A stretch of DNA of 64,000 bases from Nocardia suismassiliense (GCF_900269665.1 NZ_LT985361.1:3701982-3765981), one strand, 5' to 3'; positions 53,136 to 62,296 are shown, counted from the first letter of the stretch. The notes: generated by a model from the sequence alone, not told the origin. Made by a program: numbers and translations.

Positions 53136-53563
53136 GAGAATTTCCCCTTCCCCACAGCGCCGGACCAGATACGTTGCAGGACCGACGAATTGGACTTCCG
53201 CTGACCGCAGAAGGTCGCGCTGCCGATCACGGTAGCACGCCGAAACCGCCCCCCACCGGCGTTCAAACTCATCCGGCCTCGAGCATCCGCGATTCGATAT
53301 CGGCGGAACAAGGATCGGCCGCCCGCGACGGCAACTCGTCCGGCCGGCAGCCGGTCGCCCAATTCGTCACGCCTGTCCCAGAACCTTGCCTCGGGGGTTC
53401 GGCCCATCCGACCGCACAACAGCTAGAGTCGATGCCGTCGGTATATCGATTCCCTGCATGATCGGTCCGAGACCGGGGCGCGCAGTCGTGCGCGACCTAC
53501 CCGAAATTGCTCGATCCAGTTGTGGGGTTCAGCGTTGGCAACATCGGGCGTAGGGAGTTGTTG
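53136..53563. other. Divergent intergenic region upstream of the CHAT operon
   Basis: A 428-base stretch with no supportable gene; frames in it have no good ribosome binding site or protein-like composition. It must hold the promoters of both the MetE-like gene and the CHAT operon. A TATATC near 53442 could be a -10 for the operon, but no convincing -35 is seen. Confidence 0.4.
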
Positions 53564-56500
53564 ATGGTGGCGAGCGGGCAAGCCGAACCACTGTCTGGGC
53601 AGAATCGTACGTTACGGTCGATCCTGGCTGAGATCGTTGCGTCAGAGGTCACCAGCAGTGCCTTGACCCTGCACGGCAGTGTCGAGCACTTTGTCGCGGC
53701 GGGCTGGAGCGAGCGTGCGGACTTGCTCCGTGCGAACCCGCCGTTGGTCGATGCTGTTGTCGCGAGGATCCTGTGCGACAGGGATCTCGCGGCCGCACTG
53801 TATGTGCAACGCGCAGTCGAAGTCGGTGTCGAGCCCGCTGTCGAGGAATGCACGATTCTGGCCGTATTGGACGCGGCCAGACGGTCGAAAACGACGTTCG
53901 GGCTCGTTGATACGGTTGTGCGAACTGTCGCCGAGATGCGCGATGGTCGAGCGAGCTGGGTGCTGCCACTGCTTGTGCGTGCGGTCACGGAAGCGGCGAC
54001 GAGAAGCAGCGACCCGGAACTTCGTCACGCGTTCATATTCGCCACCGCGCGAACCGCAGGTGTGGACGAAGAATGTGTGCGCGCCGTCCTGGAGTTGGCA
54101 GAGGGCCGTTGGGAAGCGGCAGGGGTCGGTTTAGTCCGCTTCGAAGGGCACTTGGATGAGATGGCGGCAGCGGCCGAGGTCGCGGAAAACTACTTGAGGA
54201 CTTTCGGCGTTGTCCTCGACGGGGAGCGCTCGGTCGGCGACACGACGGGGCTGTTCTATGCCGCGCGTGATCGGGGGACGGCGGCGGCCTTGGACGAGCA
54301 GCGGCGGGTCGTCCGTGCTCGAATCTTGGCGTCGTCGGAGACGATCGGTCCGGAGTTGTACAGCGAGATCGAAGACCTGCTTACTGATTTGATCAATGGT
54401 TACGAAGACGACGGGGCGGTGTGGCTGCTCGGCCCAGCGTTATCGCTCGGCCGGAGGGGGATGCGCGAGATATCCACGGATGATCCGCGGTATCCGGAGG
54501 TAGCCTCGGCAGTCAGTTCGGTGATTTCGGACCTGGTGGACCGTGGCGACCTTCCCGCTGATCAGATGGTCGAAGCACTGGCTCTGGCGCGGCAGTCGGT
54601 GCAGTTGTGTGACGAGAACGACCCCGCCCGAGCGCGGTTCGAGTCCAACCTCGGATATCGGATCGGAATCGCAGTGGAAACCAACGTGCTCGCAGCTGAT
54701 TCCCTACGAGAGGCCGTGGATTGGTTGGAGAAGGCGGTATCTCGAACCGAGCCCGACGATCCGAACCTTCCTTGGCGATTGTCGAGATTGAGTTCGCATC
54801 TGTGCCAGGCGATCTGGGCGATGGTGCTGCCGGCGGAGATGCTGCCGACCGCAGTCCGTCACGCACGGGCGGCCACCGCGCTGGTCGAGCAGGACGATCC
54901 AGATAGGTCAGCGCTGGTAATGCTGGAGTGCAACGCAATTTCGCGTGCGATCGATGCTGGTATGCACGATGCCGCCGAACTGGTCGATGCGATCCGTGCT
55001 GCAGAAGCCGCAGTCGCGGCAACTCCGGACTACCACCCCGACAAGATTTCGCAGATGGCCAACCTCGGTGGCTTGATCGCAGAGGGCTGGGCTGCGGGGT
55101 GGTGCGATCAGGAGCAGTTGCGCACCGCGCTGTCGTTACAGGAGGCGGCGCTGGCCGGCACCGAGGCTGATAGCCCTTACCGGGCCGCGCGGATGGACAA
55201 CCTGTCCGTGCGCATCTCGGCAGCTGTGTCCAGCGGCATTATTCCGGCTGCGGAGATGATTCGAGCAGTGGAACTCGGTTACGGTGCGGTGGCCGTGACA
55301 AAGGAAGGACACCCCGACCGGGTGGGGTTCCTCGCCAACCTGTCGGCCACGCTGTTCACCGCCGTCCAAGTGGGGATTGTGGAACCGGCTGATCTTTGGG
55401 TCGGCGTCGAGCTGGCGCGGCAAGCGCTCGATGGCACGCCGGAATCCTATGCCGCACTTCGTGCGTCCCGAGCCTGCACTCTCGCGAGCTTGCTGGCCGA
55501 GCTCGACGAGGGGCAGTACCTGCCCGAGGCCGTCGACCGAGCCGAGGAAGCGGTGCGCCTGTGTGGTGCCGATGATCCGGACCGGGTGCTGTACGTCTCC
55601 ACACTGAGCAGCATTGTGGTCGACGCTGTACGCGCGGGAGTCTTGGAGAGCGACAGGCTGGTCGAGGCTTTGCGACTGGCTCGTGAAGCGGACTGCCTTA
55701 CCCCGCGCGGCCATCCTGAACATCACATCAATCGATCCAACCTCGCCGCGGTCATTGCGGAATGCGTAGGTGCCGACGTCGTGCGAGATGTCGACTTCGT
55801 TGAAGCGGTGGATCTTTCGATCGAAGTCCTCACGATGGTTCCCACTTCCGACCCGGACCGTGCCCGCTGTGTCACGAATCTCGGGCTGGTTCTCACCGAC
55901 GCGGTACGTCACCGGACGCTGTCCGAACAAGACGCGGCGCAGAAGATGATCGGATTGATCGATGAGTTCTGGAACTGGGCCAGACACGGCGCACCGAGTC
56001 CCCACCAACGCGTACACGTGCTGACTGTCAGCGAGGGCCTGATCGCCACCGCCGTTCCTCTCGTGCTGGCCGGCGCGGGGCCACGCGAGGCGATACGCGC
56101 TGCGGAGAGTGTCCGCCACTGCCTTGTCGATGCGCGAAACGCGCCTCTCCTGTCCGACATTCCCGGTCACGAGCAAGCAGTAGCGCAGTATCGACTCGCC
56201 GCTGCCGAATATTCCCGCGCACAGCGACATTTCGAGGAAGGCTTCGGCGATGCTCGGGACACGACCAAAGCCGCCGCGAGGCTATCTGCAGCCGTCGAGA
56301 CGATCCGCAGCATCCCGGAGATGGGCGAGTTCGGCAGCCGACCTCAGATTCAGGACCTGGCCAGAAATTTGAGCCCGGACACGTTGGCAATCTATCTGGT
56401 AACGCACGCCCTCGGCGGAACTGCGTTGATCCTCCAGCCGAACGGCGAGGCGGCATCGATCGAACTGCCAGAACTCGATGAAGAGACTGTGATCGAACAG

Positions 56501-57433
56501 ATCGATCACCTCCTCGAAAGCCCGGACAATGCGATCGACACAGCCGAGTGGCTGTGGACTGCGATGGCGACGCCGCTGATCCGAGAACTCGGCACCGACA
56601 GCGCATGGGCGATGGTTCCCACCGGGCACACCACCATGTTGCCGCTGCATTCGGCAGGCATGGTGAACGGGCCATGGCTCGATGATCTCGTCGAGATCCG
56701 GGCGCTGCCGACACTGCGGCACCTCGCCACAACCGCCGCACCGCAGGCCACGGGGCCACCCACGATCGCGATCAGCGCGGCGCCGGATCTCACGTTCTTG
56801 AATGGCGACCGGGAGGTGTTACGTGCCTTTTTCCCGGACGCCGAGGTAACCCCCACGGGCGCAAAGCCGACCACGGTGGACTGGACCCTCACGGCCCTGG
56901 CCGAAACACGCTGTGCCGTACTGGGCGGGCACGCGCGTTACGACGTCGAGAACGGCGCGTGCCTGGACCTCGACGACGGAGCGCTCACGGCAGCTCTTCT
57001 GGATCGGCTGCCACGCCGTCGACGTGACATCGCAGTCGTGATGGCCTGCTCGTCGGCGCAGGTCTCCACCACATTCATCAACGAAACAGTCGGTCTGCCT
57101 TCGGGGTTGCTTCAAGCAGGCTTTCGCGGGGTCTGCGCGAGCATGTGGCCGGTGGACGACCCGGTCGCCTTCGTCACGATCGGACGGTTAGTCCAATTGC
57201 ACGCGGCCGCCCCCGAATGCGTGACCAGCGCCGAGCTCCGCGAGGTCAGACTATGGTTACGCACGGTCACGACCCGTGAGCTACGCCGATGGTTCGCCGA
57301 GCTGAACAACGAGATCGGATTCTCAGACGTCGTCAGCGCCGAATTCGACAATTGGCTGGCCGTGCACGGTCCCCGCGCCCGGCCGATGCGGGATCCCGTG
57401 CACTGGGCGGCGTTCGCGTATGTCGGCCGTTGA
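53564..57433 (+). CDS. CHAT-domain protease with TPR-like repeats
   Basis: A 1289-residue protein. Residues ~1-340 are helical without recognised domain. Residues ~345-775 contain about ten repeats of ~45 residues, each with a (D/H)PDR-x5-NL-like core (QDDPDRSALV, GHPDRVGFLANL, ADDPDRVLYVSTL, SDPDRARCVTNL), resembling long TPR units. From ~930 to the end is a CHAT caspase-like peptidase: SPDTLAIYLVTHALGGTALIL, LPLHSAG, catalytic His1123 in LGGHARYDV and Cys1162 in VVMACSSAQVS, then LLQAGFRGVCASMWPVDD. CHAT proteases cut specific partners in bacterial suicide systems. ATG 53564 has AGGGAG upstream. First gene of a four-gene run. Confidence 0.87.
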   Translation: MVASGQAEPLSGQNRTLRSILAEIVASEVTSSALTLHGSVEHFVAAGWSERADLLRANPPLVDAVVARILCDRDLAAALYVQRAVEVGVEPAVEECTILAVLDAARRSKTTFGLVDTVVRTVAEMRDGRASWVLPLLVRAVTEAATRSSDPELRHAFIFATARTAGVDEECVRAVLELAEGRWEAAGVGLVRFEGHLDEMAAAAEVAENYLRTFGVVLDGERSVGDTTGLFYAARDRGTAAALDEQRRVVRARILASSETIGPELYSEIEDLLTDLINGYEDDGAVWLLGPALSLGRRGMREISTDDPRYPEVASAVSSVISDLVDRGDLPADQMVEALALARQSVQLCDENDPARARFESNLGYRIGIAVETNVLAADSLREAVDWLEKAVSRTEPDDPNLPWRLSRLSSHLCQAIWAMVLPAEMLPTAVRHARAATALVEQDDPDRSALVMLECNAISRAIDAGMHDAAELVDAIRAAEAAVAATPDYHPDKISQMANLGGLIAEGWAAGWCDQEQLRTALSLQEAALAGTEADSPYRAARMDNLSVRISAAVSSGIIPAAEMIRAVELGYGAVAVTKEGHPDRVGFLANLSATLFTAVQVGIVEPADLWVGVELARQALDGTPESYAALRASRACTLASLLAELDEGQYLPEAVDRAEEAVRLCGADDPDRVLYVSTLSSIVVDAVRAGVLESDRLVEALRLAREADCLTPRGHPEHHINRSNLAAVIAECVGADVVRDVDFVEAVDLSIEVLTMVPTSDPDRARCVTNLGLVLTDAVRHRTLSEQDAAQKMIGLIDEFWNWARHGAPSPHQRVHVLTVSEGLIATAVPLVLAGAGPREAIRAAESVRHCLVDARNAPLLSDIPGHEQAVAQYRLAAAEYSRAQRHFEEGFGDARDTTKAAARLSAAVETIRSIPEMGEFGSRPQIQDLARNLSPDTLAIYLVTHALGGTALILQPNGEAASIELPELDEETVIEQIDHLLESPDNAIDTAEWLWTAMATPLIRELGTDSAWAMVPTGHTTMLPLHSAGMVNGPWLDDLVEIRALPTLRHLATTAAPQATGPPTIAISAAPDLTFLNGDREVLRAFFPDAEVTPTGAKPTTVDWTLTALAETRCAVLGGHARYDVENGACLDLDDGALTAALLDRLPRRRRDIAVVMACSSAQVSTTFINETVGLPSGLLQAGFRGVCASMWPVDDPVAFVTIGRLVQLHAAAPECVTSAELREVRLWLRTVTTRELRRWFAELNNEIGFSDVVSAEFDNWLAVHGPRARPMRDPVHWAAFAYVGR

Positions 57434-57543
57434 GAGACGGTCCTCAGCCTAAGGAAATCGGCTGCCTGCCAACTGATCTCGATGCCATCGGCGCTCCGCC
57501 GAGGGTGTCGATATAAGATGCCGGTGCGGGCAAAGGGGCGATT

Positions 57544-58038
57544 GTGGGCGATATGCGAAGTCGTTTCGGGGACGAGGCGGAGCAGCTGATCAGCGATCTC
57601 TTGTACACGGAAAAGGCACACTTCGCCTCGGCCGAGTCCGCTCAACGGTTCCACCGTCTTCTCGGTGGCACGGCCGCGGTGGCCGGCGCAGTCGCTGCGG
57701 CTGCGGTCGTGGCTGAATGGTCGCCGTCGCTTGCGGCTATCTCGGCACTGACCGCCAGCGCTTCCTCTGCGGTGCTCACGCTGGTGAACCCGCAGGAGTC
57801 CGCGCAACAGCATCTGGACACCGGTCGTTCCCTCGCAGCCTTGCGCGTCGAGGTACGTCAAACCCGAGATCTCGATCTGGATCCACGATCCTCGGTGCCG
57901 TTGCCCCAGGTGCGGGAGGCGTTGCGGCGCTTCGCCGATCGGAAATCGGAGATAGACCGTGCGGCACCGGGACTACAGGAGCGGCCGTTCCGTCGGGCTC
58001 AGGCCAAGGTGGCCCGAGGCGACTTCGAGGTCGAGTAA
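57544..58038 (+). CDS. SLATT-type two-helix membrane protein
   Basis: A 164-residue protein. A basic/amphipathic N-terminal segment (YTEKAHFASAESAQRFHRLLGG) is followed by two membrane helices (TAAVAGAVAAAAVVAEWSPSLAAISALTASASSAVLTLV), then NPQESAQQHLDTGRSLAALRVEVRQTR, which matches the post-helix segment of SLATT domains. SLATT proteins are predicted pore-forming effectors in nucleotide-signalled bacterial conflict systems. GTG 57544 has AAGGGG upstream; a TATAAG near 57512 could give an internal promoter. It lies 110 bases after the CHAT gene. Confidence 0.7.
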   Translation: MGDMRSRFGDEAEQLISDLLYTEKAHFASAESAQRFHRLLGGTAAVAGAVAAAAVVAEWSPSLAAISALTASASSAVLTLVNPQESAQQHLDTGRSLAALRVEVRQTRDLDLDPRSSVPLPQVREALRRFADRKSEIDRAAPGLQERPFRRAQAKVARGDFEVE

Positions 58039-58097
58039 CCGCGCCCTAGGATTGATGTGGGTCCACCCACGCTTCGGGAGACGACAGGAGGGGTGAC

Positions 58098-58862
58098 TTG
58101 CCTTCGACCGACTCTGACGTGCACGTGACGTATCCGCAAGACAGTGCGGGTTACCGGCCGACCGACGCGCATCTGGAGTTCCTCGGCGTCTGCGGTGAGC
58201 AACTCCGAGAGATGTCGGCGAAGACAGTTCCGCTCGGCATGACACCCGACGACTACAAGAAGTTTGTCGACGAGCTGGTCAAGGCTGCCGCTCTCGACGG
58301 CATCACTCAGATCGACGTGCGACTGAAAGGCAGTTCTGGCCAGTTCTACTCCGGTAGGCACAAGCAGATGGCCTATAACCGGGATCAGATCGGGGGATAC
58401 ATCCGGCAGATCAGGGGGGACTATGCGTTGTCCTTCGAATTGGACGCCATCATGGAACAGTTGGTCAGCGTGTGGGATGACCCAGACAACCGGCCCCACG
58501 AGCGACCGTTCGACTCCTACTGGCGGCTCGGCATATCCGGACAACCCAGCGACTACGACATCCAGATCTGCAGCAACACGATCGCCGAACGTGCACGTGA
58601 ACGACTGCCGGAGTTCGGCCTGACCTCTGAGTACGACGACAAAGCCCCGACATATGGGTACATCGATCACAAGCTTGTCGAACGAGCAGCACCACGACTG
58701 TTGTTCTGGTCCCGCCGCGAGACCGAACGACTGCGCCGTCCTGTCACAATCGCCGCCTTCCCGTCGGAGGGGCCACACCAGCTGACCGGAGAACACGCCG
58801 CATTATCGAATCACCTGCGTTCCCAGGATTGGATCATCTGGCGAAGCGGAACCGATGAGTGA
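58098..58862 (+). CDS. Possible nucleotidyltransferase-like protein of the CHAT/SLATT cluster
   Basis: A 254-residue cytosolic protein that I do not recognise with certainty. Two segments are suggestive: IDVRLKGSSGQFYSGRHKQM, with a GSS, and WRLGISGQPSDYDIQICS, with an SDYD acidic pair, which recall the G-S and D-x-D parts of polymerase-beta-like nucleotidyltransferases, although an insertion of ~70 residues would separate them. Later YGYIDHKLVERAAPRLLFWSRRETERLRRPVTIAAFPSEGP is strongly patterned and looks conserved. Start is TTG 58098 with AGGAGG six bases before it. It overlaps the next gene by eight bases. Confidence 0.6.
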   Translation: MPSTDSDVHVTYPQDSAGYRPTDAHLEFLGVCGEQLREMSAKTVPLGMTPDDYKKFVDELVKAAALDGITQIDVRLKGSSGQFYSGRHKQMAYNRDQIGGYIRQIRGDYALSFELDAIMEQLVSVWDDPDNRPHERPFDSYWRLGISGQPSDYDIQICSNTIAERARERLPEFGLTSEYDDKAPTYGYIDHKLVERAAPRLLFWSRRETERLRRPVTIAAFPSEGPHQLTGEHAALSNHLRSQDWIIWRSGTDE

Positions 58863-59517
58863 GCCCGCTGTGCCGGTGACCACCCAGTGGACCTACCACC
58901 TCAGCCACTGGCCCGGCCGTACCGAGATCGAGGACCTCCAGCGACTCGGATTCACCTTCCCCACCATCGAGGATCAAAACGAGTGGATCATCGGGTTCCT
59001 GATCCTCGACGACCGGCTCGAATCCATGGCCATCGTTTATGTCACCCGCAGTACCGCCGACGCAGGTATCGATTTCGAACTCCGTGCAGCGGGTCAACCC
59101 CCTGGCCGTGCTGCTGAAATATTCACGGCGATACAGGGATTCGTAACGGCCGACACCGGATTCGAATCGATTGATGAGGAAATCGCGCGGCTATGGCTCC
59201 TGACGGACGAACAACTGTTGCAGGAGTTCGGAGCACAACTCGTCCACGGTGCACGAAACGATAGCGGCGGTGAACAGGACCTACGGCGACGTGCGCAGAA
59301 CTGGTTCGCCACCAACCACTCCGAGCTTCAAGATCTGATCTGCGGCAACCCCGACGTCCGGAGAATCACCGAAAGTCCCGAAGGTGTCGCGCGACTGGCT
59401 GGCCTGCTGACCGAATTGCTGGCCGGGCCAACTGTGCACGGTGTCGCCGTCTATCTCCTCCGGCGAGGTCTCGACAAGCTTTGTGCGCCAACCGATAACA
59501 TCGACCAAGACAGCTAG
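58855..59517 (+). CDS. Orphan protein, fourth gene of the CHAT/SLATT cluster
   Basis: A 220-residue cytosolic protein of unknown function. The N-terminal ~100 residues are alpha/beta (WTYHLSHWPGRTEIEDLQRLGF, DQNEWIIGFLILDDRLESMAIVYVTRS). The C-terminal ~85 residues are helical, AQNWFATNHSELQDLICGN...VARLAGLLTELLAGPTVHGVAVYLLRRGLDKLC, and look like an adaptor module of the kind attached to conflict-system proteins; this is my pattern impression, not a database hit. The start overlaps the preceding stop by eight bases, so the two proteins are probably made in equal amounts. Confidence 0.6.
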   Translation: MSEPAVPVTTQWTYHLSHWPGRTEIEDLQRLGFTFPTIEDQNEWIIGFLILDDRLESMAIVYVTRSTADAGIDFELRAAGQPPGRAAEIFTAIQGFVTADTGFESIDEEIARLWLLTDEQLLQEFGAQLVHGARNDSGGEQDLRRRAQNWFATNHSELQDLICGNPDVRRITESPEGVARLAGLLTELLAGPTVHGVAVYLLRRGLDKLCAPTDNIDQDS

Positions 59518-59678
59518 TTCGGCCACACCCGGCGGCGTCCGAGGACGGTGCGGAGGCTTGGGCGTCGGGGCGCACCGCCATCGACAGGAGCGAACAGGGC
59601 GCCGCCCGAAGAGGTTACCCACGCCGCCCGGGTCCGAATCGGGCCGGATCCCATCGCTCGGCTCGCGGTGCGGTGGGA

Positions 59679-60197
59679 TCAGTTGGTGCGGGTGACGTAG
59701 TCGGCGGGCAGGTCCGCGGGGGCGCAGGCGATGACGGTGTCGTCGTCGAGGCCGCGGTCTTCGAGGAAAGTGATCCGGGCGGACTCCGCGATCACGTAGA
59801 TCGGGTAGGTGGGGCCCTGGTCGCGGTACTCGGCCATTTCAGCCAGGTGCTCGTTCTGGAAGCAGACCGTGTGTTCCGGGTGTTGTTTGACCCACTGTGG
59901 GAAAAAGATCACGCCGTGGAGTCGGCGCTGGGCGGGCATGATGTTGACGCTGACCGAGGTGCCGGTCGGCTCGGTCCAGGAGAGTTTGTAGTTGTCCGCG
60001 TCGAGTCGGGTGAGGTCGACGAACTGCCCTTTGACCCAGCGGCCGCCGACCATGCCGGCATGGATGCGGTAGTCGATCGTGGTGGCGTTGCGGACGTAGA
60101 GCTCGTACTGCCAGCCGTTGTCGTAGGTGTAGATGAGGTGCTTGCCGACGATCTGAGATAGGTCCTGCGTGGTGTCTTGCTTTGTGGAAGTCTCCAT
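59679..60197 (-). CDS. padC: Phenolic acid decarboxylase
   Basis: A 172-residue cytosolic enzyme that removes CO2 from ferulic, p-coumaric or caffeic acid, a detoxification step. The sequence follows the family closely: GKHLIYTYDNGWQYELYVRNATTIDYRIHAGMVGGRWVKGQ, SWTEPTGTSVSVNIMPAQRRLHGVIFFPQWV, then TYPIYVIAESARITFLEDRG; the Tyr pair near residues 23-25, an Arg and the Glu of the active site are present. A palindrome (60233-60257) precedes the start and probably binds a repressor released by phenolic acids. Confidence 0.92.
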   Translation of the reverse strand: METSTKQDTTQDLSQIVGKHLIYTYDNGWQYELYVRNATTIDYRIHAGMVGGRWVKGQFVDLTRLDADNYKLSWTEPTGTSVSVNIMPAQRRLHGVIFFPQWVKQHPEHTVCFQNEHLAEMAEYRDQGPTYPIYVIAESARITFLEDRGLDDDTVIACAPADLPADYVTRTN

Positions 60198-60232
60198 CGC
60201 TGCCTCCTCGGTAGAGATGTGACATTACCACA

Positions 60233-60257
60233 AGGTAGTTTTGTGCCAAAAGTACTT
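60233..60257. promoter_or_regulatory. Palindromic operator upstream of padC
   Basis: AGGTAGTTTTG (60233-60243), TGC, CAAAAGTACTT (60247-60257): 9 of 11 pairs symmetric. It lies about 40 bases before the padC start. The core TTTTG-N3-CAAAAG is the same as in the carboxylesterase operator at 47814-47828. Confidence 0.65.
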
Positions 60258-60466
60258 TATCGGGGCTCGACTAGTAGAGGTTCCGGGCCGGGCAGGGCTG
60301 GTCAGTACCGCACGCGGCGGGCAATAGACGCTATGTGCACGGGGCTGATGGTTAGCGCATCCGGTTGTGCGTGCAGACAGTTTTCGTCCGGAGGTGGGCC
60401 GAACTCCATGTTGGAGAGTGATAGTTCTCTAATGTGGCGACGTGAGACCGAGCGAAGGGCTGCGAC

Positions 60467-61318
60467 ATGTCTGATAGGCGGCTGGACGGCAAGGTGGCGG
60501 TGGTGACCGGAGCCGCGTCGGGGATCGGGGCGGCGACGGCTGTCGAATTCGCCCGCCGCGGTGCCACGGTGGCCCTGGCCGACATCGATGAGCTGGGAAT
60601 GAAGGAGACGGCGGATCGAGTGGCCGGGCTCGGTGCCGAGGTCAGCACGCATCTGGTCGATGTGGGGGACGAGGATTCGATCTATGCCTTCGCCGACGGC
60701 GTCGAAAGGCGCTGGGGCAGAGTGAATATCGTGCTGAACAACGCCGGAGTCGCGGTGCTCGGGGATGGCGTCACGATCAGCGACGAGAGTCTGCGCTGGA
60801 TCGTGGACATCAACTTCTGGGGCGTCGTGCACGGCACCAGGGCGTTCTATCCGATTCTCGAGCGATCCGGCGGCGGCACCATCGCCAATGTGTCGAGCGT
60901 GTTCGGGTTGCTCGGCATGCCATGTCAATCCGCTTACAGCGCAACGAAGTTCGCGGTTCGTGGATTCACCGAATCGGTGCGGATGGAACTGCGGCTCGCG
61001 GGATCGTCCGTGCGCGTCATGGCGGTGCATCCGGGCGGTATCCGGACCAATATCGCGCGGTCGACCAGGATCGAGGGCACCGGTGTCGCTCGGGCCGGTT
61101 CTGCCGCAGCCAATGTCGAGATGTTCGACCGGATAGCGCGCACGACACCGGAGCAGGCGGCGCTGGCGATCGTGGACGGAATCCGGCGCGGCAAGGCGAA
61201 AGTGCGGATCGGTGCGGACGCGGTCGCGCTGGACGTGGTCCAGCGACTGTTCCCGGTCGGTTACCAGCGGGTGATGCCTGCGGTGATCAGGCTCGGACTG
61301 CGTCGCGCTCGACAGTGA
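60467..61318 (+). CDS. Short-chain dehydrogenase/reductase
   Basis: A 283-residue classical SDR. Cofactor motif GAASGIGAATA near residue 15, NNAGVAVLG, Ser in NVSSVFGLLG and the catalytic Tyr-x3-Lys in YSATKFAVRGF. DIDEL after the second strand suggests NAD preference. The C-terminal stretch (RIARTTPEQAALAIVDGIRRGKAKVRIG) is typical of the acetoin/alcohol dehydrogenase-like SDRs of actinomycetes. It is followed after 25 bases by the enoyl-CoA hydratase gene, so both may serve lipid or steroid breakdown. Confidence 0.88.
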   Translation: MSDRRLDGKVAVVTGAASGIGAATAVEFARRGATVALADIDELGMKETADRVAGLGAEVSTHLVDVGDEDSIYAFADGVERRWGRVNIVLNNAGVAVLGDGVTISDESLRWIVDINFWGVVHGTRAFYPILERSGGGTIANVSSVFGLLGMPCQSAYSATKFAVRGFTESVRMELRLAGSSVRVMAVHPGGIRTNIARSTRIEGTGVARAGSAAANVEMFDRIARTTPEQAALAIVDGIRRGKAKVRIGADAVALDVVQRLFPVGYQRVMPAVIRLGLRRARQ

Positions 61319-61343
61319 AAAGACCTTCGGCAGAAGAGGAATC

Positions 61344-62285
61344 ATGATTCGTACCGAACGTGACGGCACCGTCGCGACCGTATGGCTGGACAATCCGCCC
61401 TACAACTTCCTCACCAGTGACATCATGACCGCTCTCGCGGAGCTGCTCACCGCGCTCGAACGCGAGGACGCCGTCCGCGCGGTAGTGCTCACCAGCGCGG
61501 TGGAGGATGTGTTCGTCAGCCACTACGACGTCGCCGAGATCCTGGCCGGCGCCGAGGCATCGCCGGTCACGCTGACCCGGCGCGCCGCCGCCGCGGCTCT
61601 GCACACCAGCCGCGCCGCCGATCATGTTCCCGGTGCACAGGCGGCACTGGCCCGGGCCGGTGCGGGTGGCGTCGCCGATCTGCGTCGTTATCACGAGGTG
61701 TGCCGCCGAATGCGCGACTCCGACAAGGTATTCGTCGCCGCGCTGAACGGTCGCACGCTCGGTGGCGGCTGTGAGCTGGCGCTGTCCTGCGATATCCGGT
61801 TGATGGCCGACGGCCCCTACGAGATCGGTCAACCGGAGATCCTGGTCGGGATCATCCCCGGCGGCGGTGGCACGCAGATGCTTACGCGGGTGCTCGGTGC
61901 TGCCCGCGCGCTGGAATTGTGTCTGGAGGGTGCCCCGATCACTCCCGCCCGAGCGCGCGACATCGGCCTCGTGCACCGATTGGTCGCGCCGGCCGACTTG
62001 CTGGACGAGGCCCGCAGTACCGCTGCACGGCTTGCCCGCAGGTCACCGGTTGCGGTCAAAGCCCTCAAACGTGCCATCTACGAGGGGGGCTCGGAATCGT
62101 TGGAAAAGGGGCTGCATATCGAACGAACCGGATTCCTCGAGACGAGCTCGACCGCTACCGCACAACGCGCGATGGGGAAGTATCTCGAAGAGATCCGCGA
62201 GGTCGAGACCAGCGGCCGGGATCTGGCGTCGTTCATCGCTGATCGTTTGCCCCGGTGGGTCGAGGGCGAGGTGGTCGACTTCTGA
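61344..62285 (+). CDS. Enoyl-CoA hydratase/isomerase family protein
   Basis: A 313-residue crotonase-fold protein. The oxyanion-hole segments are AVEDVFVSHYDVAEIL and GGCELALSCDIRLMAD. The catalytic Glu positions fall in QPEILVGIIPGGGGTQMLTRVLG, consistent with hydratase chemistry with at least one acid retained. There is an insertion of ~50 Ala-rich residues (RRAAAAALHTSRAADHVPGAQAALARAGAGG) between strands that makes it longer than the usual 260. RBS is AAGAGGAA before ATG 61344. Probably cotranscribed with the SDR. Confidence 0.87.
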   Translation: MIRTERDGTVATVWLDNPPYNFLTSDIMTALAELLTALEREDAVRAVVLTSAVEDVFVSHYDVAEILAGAEASPVTLTRRAAAAALHTSRAADHVPGAQAALARAGAGGVADLRRYHEVCRRMRDSDKVFVAALNGRTLGGGCELALSCDIRLMADGPYEIGQPEILVGIIPGGGGTQMLTRVLGAARALELCLEGAPITPARARDIGLVHRLVAPADLLDEARSTAARLARRSPVAVKALKRAIYEGGSESLEKGLHIERTGFLETSSTATAQRAMGKYLEEIREVETSGRDLASFIADRLPRWVEGEVVDF

Positions 62286-62296
62286 AGTGGACGACT

